DNA of 64,000 bases from positions 74,373 to 138,372 of the forward strand of contig CAOKSY010000004.1 of the NCBI GenBank assembly GCA_948471525.1, given 5' to 3'. Source of the DNA: an uncultured Clostridia bacterium. Lineage in GTDB: Bacteria; Bacillota; Clostridia; Christensenellales; UBA3700. A model generated the notes under the pieces. That model was given only the letters and a program-made list of their open reading frames with translations. It ran no database searches and was not told where the DNA came from. Shown here in pieces: positions 8,332 to 15,750 of this stretch. Positions within the stretch are counted from its first letter, which is position 1. Each line of letters opens with the position of its first letter. A program made the translations under genes and the position numbers.

Positions 8332-9285
8332 ATGATCGAAATTCAAAAACCAAATATCAATAGAGAAGACCTTGAGCTCGGTAAAAAGACAAGATATTCC
8401 GTAGAACCACTCGAGAGAGGTTTCGGAACGACTTTGGGCAACAGTCTCAGAAGAATACTTTTGGGTTCGTTGCCGGGCGCGGCTCCCGTTGGTATAAGAA
8501 TACACGGCGTACAGCACGAGTTTACCGCTATCGCCGGAATAAAGGAAGACGTCACCGATATTATACTCAATATCAAAGGACTTGCCGTAAAAGCGCATAC
8601 CGAAGACAAGAACTTCAAACAGCTTTGCACTATCAATAAATATACGGCAGGCGTCGTTACCGCTGCGGATATCTCCCACAGCGACGATATAGAGATACTT
8701 AATCCAGATCTTGAGATATGCACTCTCGACGAGGGCGCAAGCATTGAGATGGAAATCTACATCGGCGTAGGCAGAGGATATGTCGGAGCAAGCGAAAATA
8801 AGGACGAGGAGCAGGGCATCGGATACATACCGGTAGACTCTATCTTTACTCCTGTAATCGCGGCAAGCTATCAGGTAGAGAGCACGAGAAAAGGTCAGGA
8901 TATCAATTTTGACAAACTCACGATAGACGTTACTACCGACGGCACCGCTACTCCTAACGAAGTAATAAGTCTGGCAGCCAAAATTATGAACGATCATCTC
9001 GGAATTTTCGTAAAACTCGTTGATAATATGGCGGACAGAGAGATACTCATCAGCCAGGATAACGAATCCCAGGCAAAGATCTACGAGATGGTTATCGAAG
9101 ATTTGGATTTGTCCGTAAGATCTTACAACTGTCTCAGAAGAGCCGGTATCAATACCGTTAAGGATTTGATCGAAAAGACAGAAGACGACATGCTCAAGGT
9201 TAGAAATCTCGGCAAGAAATCCCTTGAGGAAGTTATGAAGAAAATCGACGACCTTGGTCTTAAACTCAAAGACAAGGATGAATAA
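8332..9285 (+). CDS. rpoA: DNA-directed RNA polymerase subunit alpha
   Basis: The alpha dimer scaffolds RNA polymerase assembly. The 317-aa protein has the N-terminal dimerisation domain with GFGTTLGNSLRRILL near residues 32-46 and the C-terminal DNA- and activator-binding helix-hairpin-helix domain (NCLRRAGINTVKDLIEKTEDDMLKVRNLGKKSLEEV, quoted in parts). I chose the ATG at 8332 because AGGAGG ends 6 nt before it; an in-frame ATT start at 8314 would add six residues but would bury this RBS. The gene lies between rpsD and rplQ. Confidence 0.97.
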   Translation: MIEIQKPNINREDLELGKKTRYSVEPLERGFGTTLGNSLRRILLGSLPGAAPVGIRIHGVQHEFTAIAGIKEDVTDIILNIKGLAVKAHTEDKNFKQLCTINKYTAGVVTAADISHSDDIEILNPDLEICTLDEGASIEMEIYIGVGRGYVGASENKDEEQGIGYIPVDSIFTPVIAASYQVESTRKGQDINFDKLTIDVTTDGTATPNEVISLAAKIMNDHLGIFVKLVDNMADREILISQDNESQAKIYEMVIEDLDLSVRSYNCLRRAGINTVKDLIEKTEDDMLKVRNLGKKSLEEVMKKIDDLGLKLKDKDE

Positions 9286-9302
9286 TTGGGAGGTAGAGAA
9301 AA

Positions 9303-9812
9303 ATGGCAAGAAAGTTGGGTAGAACAGCCGAAGAAAGAATGGCCATAATCAGAAATCAAGCCTCAGAACTATTGTGGTACGGATCTATCGAGACCACGGT
9401 TGACAGAGCAAAAGAGGTAAGAAGTTACGCTGAGAGCATGTTGACTCTCGCTATAAATACTTATGAAGATACCGTAAAGGTCACCAAGACCGTTAAGACT
9501 GACAAAGGCGACAAGGTAGAGATGGAATTCGTCAACGACGGACCTAAGAAACTCGCCGCAAGAAGAAAACTTATGGCAAGTCTTCGCGATCTTCAGGAGA
9601 TCAAGGCTGACGGCGAAAGCAAGAGCGCTTTCAAAGAAAGGACGAAAGACGTAAGACATCCGCTCATTGAGAAGATATTCAGAGAGCACGCAGTATTCTA
9701 TGCTGACAGAGCTCAAAAACTCGGACAGAGAGGCGGATATACGCGTATCATAAGACTCGGACAGAGACGCGGCGACGGCGCAGAAATGGCTAAGCTCGAA
9801 CTTGTGAAATAA
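9303..9812 (+). CDS. rplQ: 50S ribosomal protein L17 with internal insertion
   Basis: L17 lines the peptide exit region of the 50S subunit. The N-terminus (MARKLGRTAEERMAIIRN) and C-terminus (YADRAQKLGQRGGYTRI...RRGDGAEMAKLELV) are typical. The product has 169 residues, against roughly 115-130 in most bacteria. The extra length lies in the middle, about residues 58-110, as a charged segment rich in Lys, Asp and Glu. The frame is intact, so this is a lineage-type extension rather than an error. Last gene of the operon. Confidence 0.95.
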   Translation: MARKLGRTAEERMAIIRNQASELLWYGSIETTVDRAKEVRSYAESMLTLAINTYEDTVKVTKTVKTDKGDKVEMEFVNDGPKKLAARRKLMASLRDLQEIKADGESKSAFKERTKDVRHPLIEKIFREHAVFYADRAQKLGQRGGYTRIIRLGQRRGDGAEMAKLELVK

Positions 9813-9813
9813 T

Positions 9814-9834
9814 CGTTCGGATTTGAATCCGACG
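9814..9834 (+). promoter_or_regulatory. Hairpin downstream of rplQ (L17 downstream element-like)
   Basis: TCGGATT-TG-AATCCGA forms a 7-bp stem extended by a flanking CG/CG pair with one bulge, starting 2 nt after the L17 stop. A structured L17 downstream element is a known Firmicutes RNA motif at this position. Whether this hairpin is a true member cannot be decided without a covariance model. Confidence 0.4.
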
Positions 9835-9848
9835 TTACTGACGGCTTA

Positions 9849-9881
9849 AATTCCCTGCGCGTTTGCGCGGGGAATTTTTTT
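9849..9881 (+). terminator. Rho-independent terminator of the rpoA operon
   Basis: AATTCCCTGCGC and GCGCGGGGAATT pair over 12 bp with a GTTT loop, followed by a run of T (9875-9881). This is a strong intrinsic terminator closing the rpsM-rplQ transcript before the hydrolase promoter. Confidence 0.9.
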
Positions 9882-9911
9882 GAATTTACTTATCTATATT
9901 TCCGATAAGTA

Positions 9912-9940
9912 TTCACATTTTTTTGTAAATATGCTATACT
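9912..9940 (+). promoter_or_regulatory. Promoter with extended -10, leaderless arrangement
   Basis: TTCACA (9912-9917), a 17-nt spacer ending in TGC, and TATACT (9935-9940) form an extended -10 promoter. Only 6 nt (GAATCT) separate the -10 from the ATG at 9947, so transcription should start at or next to the A of ATG. No Shine-Dalgarno fits in the gap. Confidence 0.7.
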
Positions 9941-9946
9941 GAATCT

Positions 9947-11011
9947 ATGAAAAAGAACAGAAAATTATTAGGATTTATGATCTTTGTGATCTACGGATTA
10001 TTGGCGATAACTATAGTTTTGCCTATTATCGCCACTATATTTATTTGTAAGTTTGCATTCGGCAGAAGAGTTAAGCGCACGCTTAAATATATGACGCTTG
10101 ACGAATTTCCCGATCTTATCACGCACGACGTGGAATTCAAGAGCGGCAAAAACAAACTCTCGGCGTATTTTGCCACCGCTAAAGGCGTGGAAGAATACAA
10201 GGCCGTTATTATCGCAATGCACGGCATCGGTTGTTCGAGAGCGGGTTATATAAACCGCTACGATTATTTTGCAAAAAAAGGATATATTGTTTTCGCATTT
10301 GACTGTACCGGCACTTGCGAGAGCGAGGGTAAGGGTATTAGAGGACTTACTCAATCTCAGGTGGATTTGGACAACGCGATAAAATACGTGAGTTCTATAG
10401 AGGAACTTAAGGATTATAAGATACTTGTGTACGGACACAGTTGGGGAGGATTTGCCACCGCTACGGAACTCAATAGCAAGACGGCTGAGAAACTCACTGC
10501 TGTTGCAACGATTGCAGGTTTTAACGACATATGGGGTATATGCGCTTTCCAACTCAAGAAATATGCAACAAATATGATCGTTCTGACAAAACCGTGGGTA
10601 TATATGTATTATTTCTTTAAATACGGCAAACGCGGACTCTACACCGGAATCAAAGGCGTAAATAAATTTCACGGTCCGGTACTGGTAATGCACAGCAAGG
10701 ACGATCCTACCGTCAATTTTGCGAGTTCAGTCGCTATACACGAGAATAAGAATAAAAATCCGCAAGCAAAATTTGTGCTTTTCGAGGATAGAGGTCATAC
10801 GTTATCGCGTCCGGTAGAAGCCGAGAGAGAGATAAAGAGATTGCATAAGGGCAAAGCTACGCAGTTGCCTATGGGCAAGTCGAGTATATTCGAATACAAC
10901 GTAAATACCGGATACGAATATTGCGACAAATCTCTTGTTTTCGCTACCGACTACGCTTTTTTGGACAGCGTAAACGAGTTCTTTGAAGAATCATTGAAAA
11001 AGGTGCAATGA
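9947..11011 (+). CDS. Membrane-anchored alpha/beta hydrolase
   Basis: The 354-aa protein starts with a hydrophobic helix (about residues 7-34), then an alpha/beta-hydrolase domain. The oxyanion region IIAMHGIGCSRAGYINRYDYF lies near residues 86-105. The nucleophile elbow YGHSWGG (Ser near 167), the acid in MHSKDDPTVNF (Asp near 250) and the His in EDRGHTLSRP (near 286) complete a catalytic triad. The substrate cannot be inferred; lipase/esterase-like or peptidase-like activity at the membrane is likely. The stop overlaps the next gene's ATG (ATGA), coupling it to the phosphopantetheinyl transferase. The mRNA appears leaderless. Confidence 0.8.
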   Translation: MKKNRKLLGFMIFVIYGLLAITIVLPIIATIFICKFAFGRRVKRTLKYMTLDEFPDLITHDVEFKSGKNKLSAYFATAKGVEEYKAVIIAMHGIGCSRAGYINRYDYFAKKGYIVFAFDCTGTCESEGKGIRGLTQSQVDLDNAIKYVSSIEELKDYKILVYGHSWGGFATATELNSKTAEKLTAVATIAGFNDIWGICAFQLKKYATNMIVLTKPWVYMYYFFKYGKRGLYTGIKGVNKFHGPVLVMHSKDDPTVNFASSVAIHENKNKNPQAKFVLFEDRGHTLSRPVEAEREIKRLHKGKATQLPMGKSSIFEYNVNTGYEYCDKSLVFATDYAFLDSVNEFFEESLKKVQ

Positions 11012-11445
11012 AGATATATATAGCGGAAAATTGCAAAGATATTGCGCAAGCAAAGTCCGCGATCCTGCGCGCGTATGCGCCGCATAATAATTGCAGTATT
11101 AAATATTCGGCGACGGGTCAACCGTCGCTTTGTTGCGAAAACGAGAAGATCGCTTGCGCGTCGATATCGCATACGGGAAATATAATTGTCATGGTTTTTT
11201 CGATCAAGCCCGTGGGCGTGGATGTAGAGCGGAATGACAGAAAGATTTCCTCGCGATTGGGCGGAATATCCGAATGGACGAGGAGAGAGGCATACGGAAA
11301 AATGATTGGGGTTGGTATCAACTCCGAGATTTTGAGATCGGAGCTTCCCGATGATATGTTGAATACTTTTGAGTATTCGGATTATATCATATCTATATGT
11401 TCGCAGGAGCGCGAGCTTGAGTTGATAACAACTATTGACATATAA
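11008..11445 (+). CDS. Short 4'-phosphopantetheinyl transferase, Sfp-like
   Basis: The 145-aa protein has ACASISHTGNIIVMVFS followed by KPVGVDVERNDRK, the P2 motif (ISH-S/T) and P3 motif (GVD-x-E) whose Asp and Glu bind Mg2+, and WTRREAYGKMIG, the W-x3-EA-x-GK signature. It would transfer phosphopantetheine from CoA to a carrier protein Ser. The protein is short next to Sfp (over 220 aa), as is common in compact single-domain forms. It overlaps the hydrolase by 4 nt, and the acyl carrier protein gene lies 57 nt downstream, the likely substrate. Confidence 0.8.
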   Translation: MKIYIAENCKDIAQAKSAILRAYAPHNNCSIKYSATGQPSLCCENEKIACASISHTGNIIVMVFSIKPVGVDVERNDRKISSRLGGISEWTRREAYGKMIGVGINSEILRSELPDDMLNTFEYSDYIISICSQERELELITTIDI

Positions 11446-11463
11446 ATTAAAAGATGGTATAAT
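11435..11463 (+). promoter_or_regulatory. Strong sigma-A-type promoter of acpP
   Basis: TTGACA (11435-11440), a 17-nt spacer and TATAAT (11458-11463) are both perfect consensus hexamers. The -35 box lies inside the last codons of the transferase gene, so acpP can be transcribed independently of the upstream pair. A GGGAGG RBS precedes the acpP ATG. Confidence 0.85.
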
Positions 11464-11502
11464 CGATAAGACGGTCGAATTTTATTCGGCAGGGAGGTAA
11501 AT

Positions 11503-11733
11503 ATGGTACTTGAAAAACTTAGTAATATCGTCGCAGAACAACTAGGTATGGATAACGGCGCTATCAAGGCGGAGACTATGCTCAAAGAGGATCTAAAGGC
11601 CGATTCTCTAGATATCGTAGAGATCATCATGGCTATTGAGGAAGAATTCGATATACAGGTAGACGACGAAGACGCTCTCAAGTTTAAGACCATAGGCGAC
11701 GTAGCGGTTTATATAGAAAGTCTGCTCAAATAA
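11503..11733 (+). CDS. acpP: Acyl carrier protein
   Basis: The 76-aa acidic four-helix protein has the phosphopantetheine attachment motif DSLDIVEIIM, with Ser at about residue 37, and EEEFDIQVDDEDA in helix III. It carries growing acyl chains for fatty acid or a related synthesis. No other fab genes are nearby, so it may be the general ACP or a dedicated one. The adjacent phosphopantetheinyl transferase can convert it to the holo form. RBS GGGAGG, perfect promoter upstream. Confidence 0.92.
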   Translation: MVLEKLSNIVAEQLGMDNGAIKAETMLKEDLKADSLDIVEIIMAIEEEFDIQVDDEDALKFKTIGDVAVYIESLLK

Positions 11734-11739
11734 ACTCAT

Positions 11740-12764
11740 ATGAATTGCGGCAGAATCAAGGTCATACTGTTCGCATTGTTATTGATAGCAATCTCGGCGA
11801 CGTGCTTTGTCGGTTGTACGCTTAAAGCCGAAGACTGTTACGTATTCGGAGAAGAGGAATTTCAAGCGCTTTACTCAGAGGATAATACTTTGAGAGAAGG
11901 CGCTTTTCGTATTATGTCTGCAAACGTGCTCGTACATATCGCAAGTTGGGGAGGCGAACCTGTCAAACCTCGGCGCATAGATTTGCCGAAGCGATCAAAC
12001 ATTACGCTCCCGACGTGATAGGTATGCAGGAGATGTGCGGAGATTGGTACAAATATCTCTTGCCGCAGATAAAAGACGACTACGACGTCGTAGAGCCGCG
12101 CAATTCCTTTTTTATGGAAAACCGCTCGGCGATCATATACAATAAGAACAGATTGACGCTGTTGGACAGCGATCTCAAAAAATATAGCAAAGGCGACAAA
12201 AACGGTTGCAGAGTTATTACGACGGGAGCATTTGAAAGAAAGAGCGACGGCAAACGATTTATAGTCACGTCCACTCATCTCGATCTTATACGTATGAAAG
12301 ACTATGAAGCCGAAAAGAGTATCATGCTCGATCAAGTGCAGGAGTTCTTTGCCGAGATAGATGCGTTGAAAGAAAAATACGCAGGTTATCCCATATTTAT
12401 GACGGGGGACTATAATTCTATGGAGCGAGAGACGAGCCGATTTGAAGGCGAGGAGTATTCGTCAAGCGCCGATCTCACTTACTATAAGTGCTACGGCAAG
12501 CCGTGCGCGTCGTTTGCGTATGCAAAGATATCTGAGAGATACGTCGACAGTAAGTACGCGGAAGGCGTTGAACGCATATGCGAAAATACCCGCGGATATC
12601 TATATGACGATCCGACTTGGGATCATATCTTTATGACGAATACTCAAAGCGTCGATCCCGTAGCGTTCAGAGTGCTTTCTTCCGATTATTTTCACAACAA
12701 CGAGGATAGATCAAGCAGAATATCCGATCATCTGCCGATATGTTTGGACGCGATGATAGTTTGA
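11740..12764 (+). pseudogene. Lipoprotein endonuclease/exonuclease/phosphatase family, frameshifted
   Basis: The first frame (ATG 11740) encodes a lipoprotein signal with lipobox CFVGC and the domain start FRIMSANVLVHIASWGG, then runs off into a wrong frame ending at 12018. The rest of the domain continues in another frame: RFAEAIKHYAPDVIGMQEMC, FIVTSTHLDL, FMTGDYNSM and SDHLPICLDA are the catalytic blocks (Glu of QE, Asn/Asp of GDYN, final DH). One extra G near 11970 would join ...PVKPR to AHRFAEAIK perfectly. So a 1-nt deletion, real or a sequencing/assembly error, splits an otherwise intact gene of about 340 codons. The intact product would be an extracytoplasmic phosphodiesterase-fold enzyme. 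Confidence 0.8.
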
Positions 12765-12779
12765 TAGAATCGAGTTGAA

Positions 12780-12806
12780 AAAAGCCTGTCTTTGCGACAG
12801 GCTTTT
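12780..12806. terminator. Bidirectional terminator between the phosphatase and leuB
   Basis: AAAAGCCTGTC and GACAGGCTTTT pair over 11 bp with a 5-nt loop. T-runs follow on either strand (TTTT on +, TTTTTT on -). It ends the rightward phosphatase transcript and the leftward leuCDB transcript, whose stop lies at 12824. Confidence 0.9.
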
Positions 12807-12823
12807 CGTGTCATTTATCTATG

Positions 12824-13888
12824 TCAGATATTCTTTATTATGAGTTCCGTCATCTCTCTAGTGCCGAGAACTTCTCGACCTTCTTCTCTCAAGTCTGCCG
12901 TTCTCGCGCCGCTGTTCAGAGTCTTTTCTACGGCGTTCTCTATCGCGTCGCCCTCTTCGCCGAGATTAAACGCATATTTAAGCATCATAGCCGCGGATAG
13001 AATTGTCGCTATAGGATTGGCTATATTCTTGCCTGCGATCGTCGGCGCAGAGCCGTGTATGGGCTCGTAGAGGCCTCTTGTCGTTTCGTTTATAGAAGCG
13101 GAAGGGAGAATACCTATGCTGCCCACGCATTGCGACGCAAGGTCGGATAGAATGTCTCCGAAGAGATTTCCCGTGACTACTACGTCGAATTGCGACGGTT
13201 CTCTTACGAGCTGCATTGCCATATTGTCTACAAGAACGTCTTCAAGGACTACGTCGGGGTAATCTTCGTGTATTTCGTGCACTACTTTTCGCCATACGCC
13301 GGAAGTCTTGAGCACGTTGGCTTTATCGACCGAGGAGACTTTGCCGCGTCTCTTCTGTGCGAGTTCAAATGCGGTGCGGCATATTCTCTCTATCTCCAGT
13401 TCGCCGTACGCCATTACGTCGTATCCCTCGCGTCCCATTTTGCCCTCTCTCACGCCTTTTTCGCCGAAATATATTCCGCCGATAAGTTCTCTTACTACCA
13501 TAATATCTATGTTCTTGGGATTTTTGAGCGGACAAACGTTGGACAGAGCGTCAAACATTTTTGCAGGACGCAGATTTGCGTACAGTTCCATGGCTTTTCT
13601 CACTCCCAGCAACGCTCTTTCGGGTCTGAGTTCGTAGGGGAGTCCGTCGTACTGAGGACCGCCTACCGCGCCGAGTAATACGCTGTCGCTTGCAAGGCAT
13701 ATATCGAGGCTTTCTTTGGGGAGAGGTTCGCCGTATTTATCGTATGCGCAACCTCCGCATATGCTCTGTGTAAAGTTGAATTTGTGGTCAAATCTTTCGC
13801 CGATCTTCGTCAATACGTCCATCGCCGCGCCTGTGACTTCGGGACCTATTCCGTCGCCCTTTATCACAGCTATATTAAAAGTACTCAT
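12824..13888 (-). CDS. leuB: 3-isopropylmalate dehydrogenase
   Basis: LeuB oxidatively decarboxylates 3-isopropylmalate to 2-oxoisocaproate in leucine synthesis, using NAD+. The 354-aa protein starts with IAVIKGDGIGPEVT, has the substrate-binding RPERALLGVRK (about residues 86-96) and RELIGGIYFG, and the nucleotide-binding block YEPIHGSAPTIAGKNIANP near 273-291, which marks NAD-type LeuB. RBS AAGGAG precedes the start. It is the last gene of leuC-leuD-leuB, 15 nt after leuD. Confidence 0.95.
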   Translation of the reverse strand: MSTFNIAVIKGDGIGPEVTGAAMDVLTKIGERFDHKFNFTQSICGGCAYDKYGEPLPKESLDICLASDSVLLGAVGGPQYDGLPYELRPERALLGVRKAMELYANLRPAKMFDALSNVCPLKNPKNIDIMVVRELIGGIYFGEKGVREGKMGREGYDVMAYGELEIERICRTAFELAQKRRGKVSSVDKANVLKTSGVWRKVVHEIHEDYPDVVLEDVLVDNMAMQLVREPSQFDVVVTGNLFGDILSDLASQCVGSIGILPSASINETTRGLYEPIHGSAPTIAGKNIANPIATILSAAMMLKYAFNLGEEGDAIENAVEKTLNSGARTADLREEGREVLGTREMTELIIKNI

Positions 13889-13903
13889 TGTTTATTCTCC
13901 TTG

Positions 13904-14392
13904 TCAGATCTTTTTGGCTTTGATCGCGTTTATAAGTCCGCCGCACTCGATTATGTTTTGGATAAACTTGGGGAAGGGCTGAGCCTGGTAACTCTTGCCG
14001 GTAGTCTCATTCGAGATAACTCCGGTATCTACGTTTACCGATACTACGTCGCCTGCGGAAATACCGTCTACGGCGTCGGGACATTCTAGAATGTACAGAC
14101 CTATATTGAGCGCGTTGCGGTAGAATATTCTTGCGAAGGACTTCGCTATCACTATGGATACTCCGCATCCTTTTATCGCAATAGGAGCGTGTTCTCTGGA
14201 GGAACCGCAACCGAAGTTTTTGCCCGCTACCATTATATCTCCCTCTTTGACTTGCGAATAGAATTCGGGGTTTGTATATTCCATACAGTGCTTCGCCAAT
14301 TCTTTCTCGTCGAAAGTAGAGAGATAGGTTGCCGGAACTATTACGTCGGTGTCGATGTCGTCGCCGAATTTATATACTTTGCCTTTTATCAT
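13904..14392 (-). CDS. leuD: 3-isopropylmalate dehydratase small subunit
   Basis: LeuD supplies the swivel domain of isopropylmalate isomerase and pairs with LeuC. The 162-aa protein starts with KVYKFGDDIDTDVIVPATYL and contains GKNFGCGSSREHAPIAIKG near residues 57-75, the substrate-recognition loop of the bacterial/archaeal short LeuD type. It starts only 3 nt after the leuC stop (AGGAGG lies within the leuC end) and 15 nt before leuB, so the three are one operon. Confidence 0.95.
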   Translation of the reverse strand: MIKGKVYKFGDDIDTDVIVPATYLSTFDEKELAKHCMEYTNPEFYSQVKEGDIMVAGKNFGCGSSREHAPIAIKGCGVSIVIAKSFARIFYRNALNIGLYILECPDAVDGISAGDVVSVNVDTGVISNETTGKSYQAQPFPKFIQNIIECGGLINAIKAKKI

Positions 14393-14395
14393 ATA

Positions 14396-15679
14396 TCATA
14401 CCTCCAATTTGCTTTCGCAGGTGAGTTTTCCCGCGATAGCGCTCGCCATTGCGCTGGCGGGCGAAACAAGATAGATGAAGCTGTCTTTTGCGCCCATTCT
14501 GCCTATGAAATTACGGTTGGTAGTAGTGACGGCTACTTCGCCGCTTGCGAGTATGCCCATATGTCCGCCGAGACAGGGACCGCAAGTCGGAGTAGAGACT
14601 ATCGCGCCTCCTTGAATAAACGTCTTAATATATCCCTTTTCCAATGCCTCGAGATATATTTTGTTGGTCGCCGGAATGACTATCGTACGGACGTTGGGAT
14701 TGACCTTTTTGCCCTCTAGGACTTTTGCCGCCGCGGCGAGATCGGAGATCCTGCCGTTGGTGCAAGAGCCTATGATTACCTGATCGATCGCAATGTCTTC
14801 TTTTACGTCTTCGATAAATTTGGTGTTGGACGGCAGATGCGGGAACGCGACCGTCGGTTTGATCTTCGAGAGATCTATATCGATCACCTGTTCGTACGCG
14901 CTGTCGTCGCCCGCGCTCATCTCGTCGAAGGTGCGGTTGCAGGATTGTTTTACATATTCCATAGTCACGTCGTCCACGGGAAAGACGCCGTTTTTCGCGC
15001 CGCACTCGATTGCCATATTGCATATCGTAAATCTATCGTCCATAGTCATATACTTGACGCCTTCGCCTGCAAATTCGATGGATTTATAGAGCGCGCCGTC
15101 CACGCCGATAAGACCTATGATATAGAGGATCACGTCTTTGCCCGAGATATATTTGCTGGGCTTGCCTACGAGATTGAATTTGATCGCGGAAGGCACTTTG
15201 AGCCATACTTTGCCCGAAAGCATTATTCCTGCGATGTCGGTGCTGCCTACGCCCGTCGAGAAAGCGCCAAGTGCGCCGTACGTGCAGGTGTGGGAATCCG
15301 CTCCGATAATGACCGAATACGGCTTTGCTATGCCTTTTTCGGGGAGCAGAGCGTGTTCGATACCCATTTCGCCGACGTCAAAGAAATTCTTTACTCCTTC
15401 CTTTCTTGCAAAAGCGCGCACGCATTTACACTGTTCCGCGGATTTTATATCGCGGTTGGGGGTAAAGTGATCGAGTACGAACGTAACTTTGTCGGCATCG
15501 TAAAGTTTGCCGCCGCTCTTATTGAATACGTCTATAGCGACGGGAGCGGTAACGTCGTTGGACAAAGCCGTGTCGACTTCTACGAGCGTAAGCGTACCCG
15601 CGGAAAGCGACGATATCGCTTCTTCGAACGTAATGCCGAGTTTTTTAGCCAGAATTTGTTGAGTCATCGTCAATTTCAT
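14396..15679 (-). CDS. leuC: 3-isopropylmalate dehydratase large subunit
   Basis: LeuC holds the [4Fe-4S] cluster of isopropylmalate isomerase. The 427-aa protein (aconitase superfamily) has GADSHTCTYGALGAFSTGVGS near residues 129-148, GSCTNGR near 299 and TCGPCLGGHMG near 360, the three cysteine-bearing cluster motifs. I place the start at ATG 15679 because AGGAGG lies 7 nt before it; an in-frame TTG at 15685 would abut the RBS. The length is the short HacB/LeuC2 type. No leuA is seen in the window. Confidence 0.95.
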   Translation of the reverse strand: MKLTMTQQILAKKLGITFEEAISSLSAGTLTLVEVDTALSNDVTAPVAIDVFNKSGGKLYDADKVTFVLDHFTPNRDIKSAEQCKCVRAFARKEGVKNFFDVGEMGIEHALLPEKGIAKPYSVIIGADSHTCTYGALGAFSTGVGSTDIAGIMLSGKVWLKVPSAIKFNLVGKPSKYISGKDVILYIIGLIGVDGALYKSIEFAGEGVKYMTMDDRFTICNMAIECGAKNGVFPVDDVTMEYVKQSCNRTFDEMSAGDDSAYEQVIDIDLSKIKPTVAFPHLPSNTKFIEDVKEDIAIDQVIIGSCTNGRISDLAAAAKVLEGKKVNPNVRTIVIPATNKIYLEALEKGYIKTFIQGGAIVSTPTCGPCLGGHMGILASGEVAVTTTNRNFIGRMGAKDSFIYLVSPASAMASAIAGKLTCESKLEV

Positions 15680-15750
15680 AGCCAAACCTCCTATGTATAT
15701 GGATTTATAAATTTGTTATCTTTTTATGCCGCAGATTTTCAGCGGCGCGG

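Noticed and set aside
15729..15747. GCCGC/GCGGC hairpin between the surface protein gene and leuC as a terminator
   Set aside because: No T-run follows on either strand, so it is at best a weak pause or processing site.
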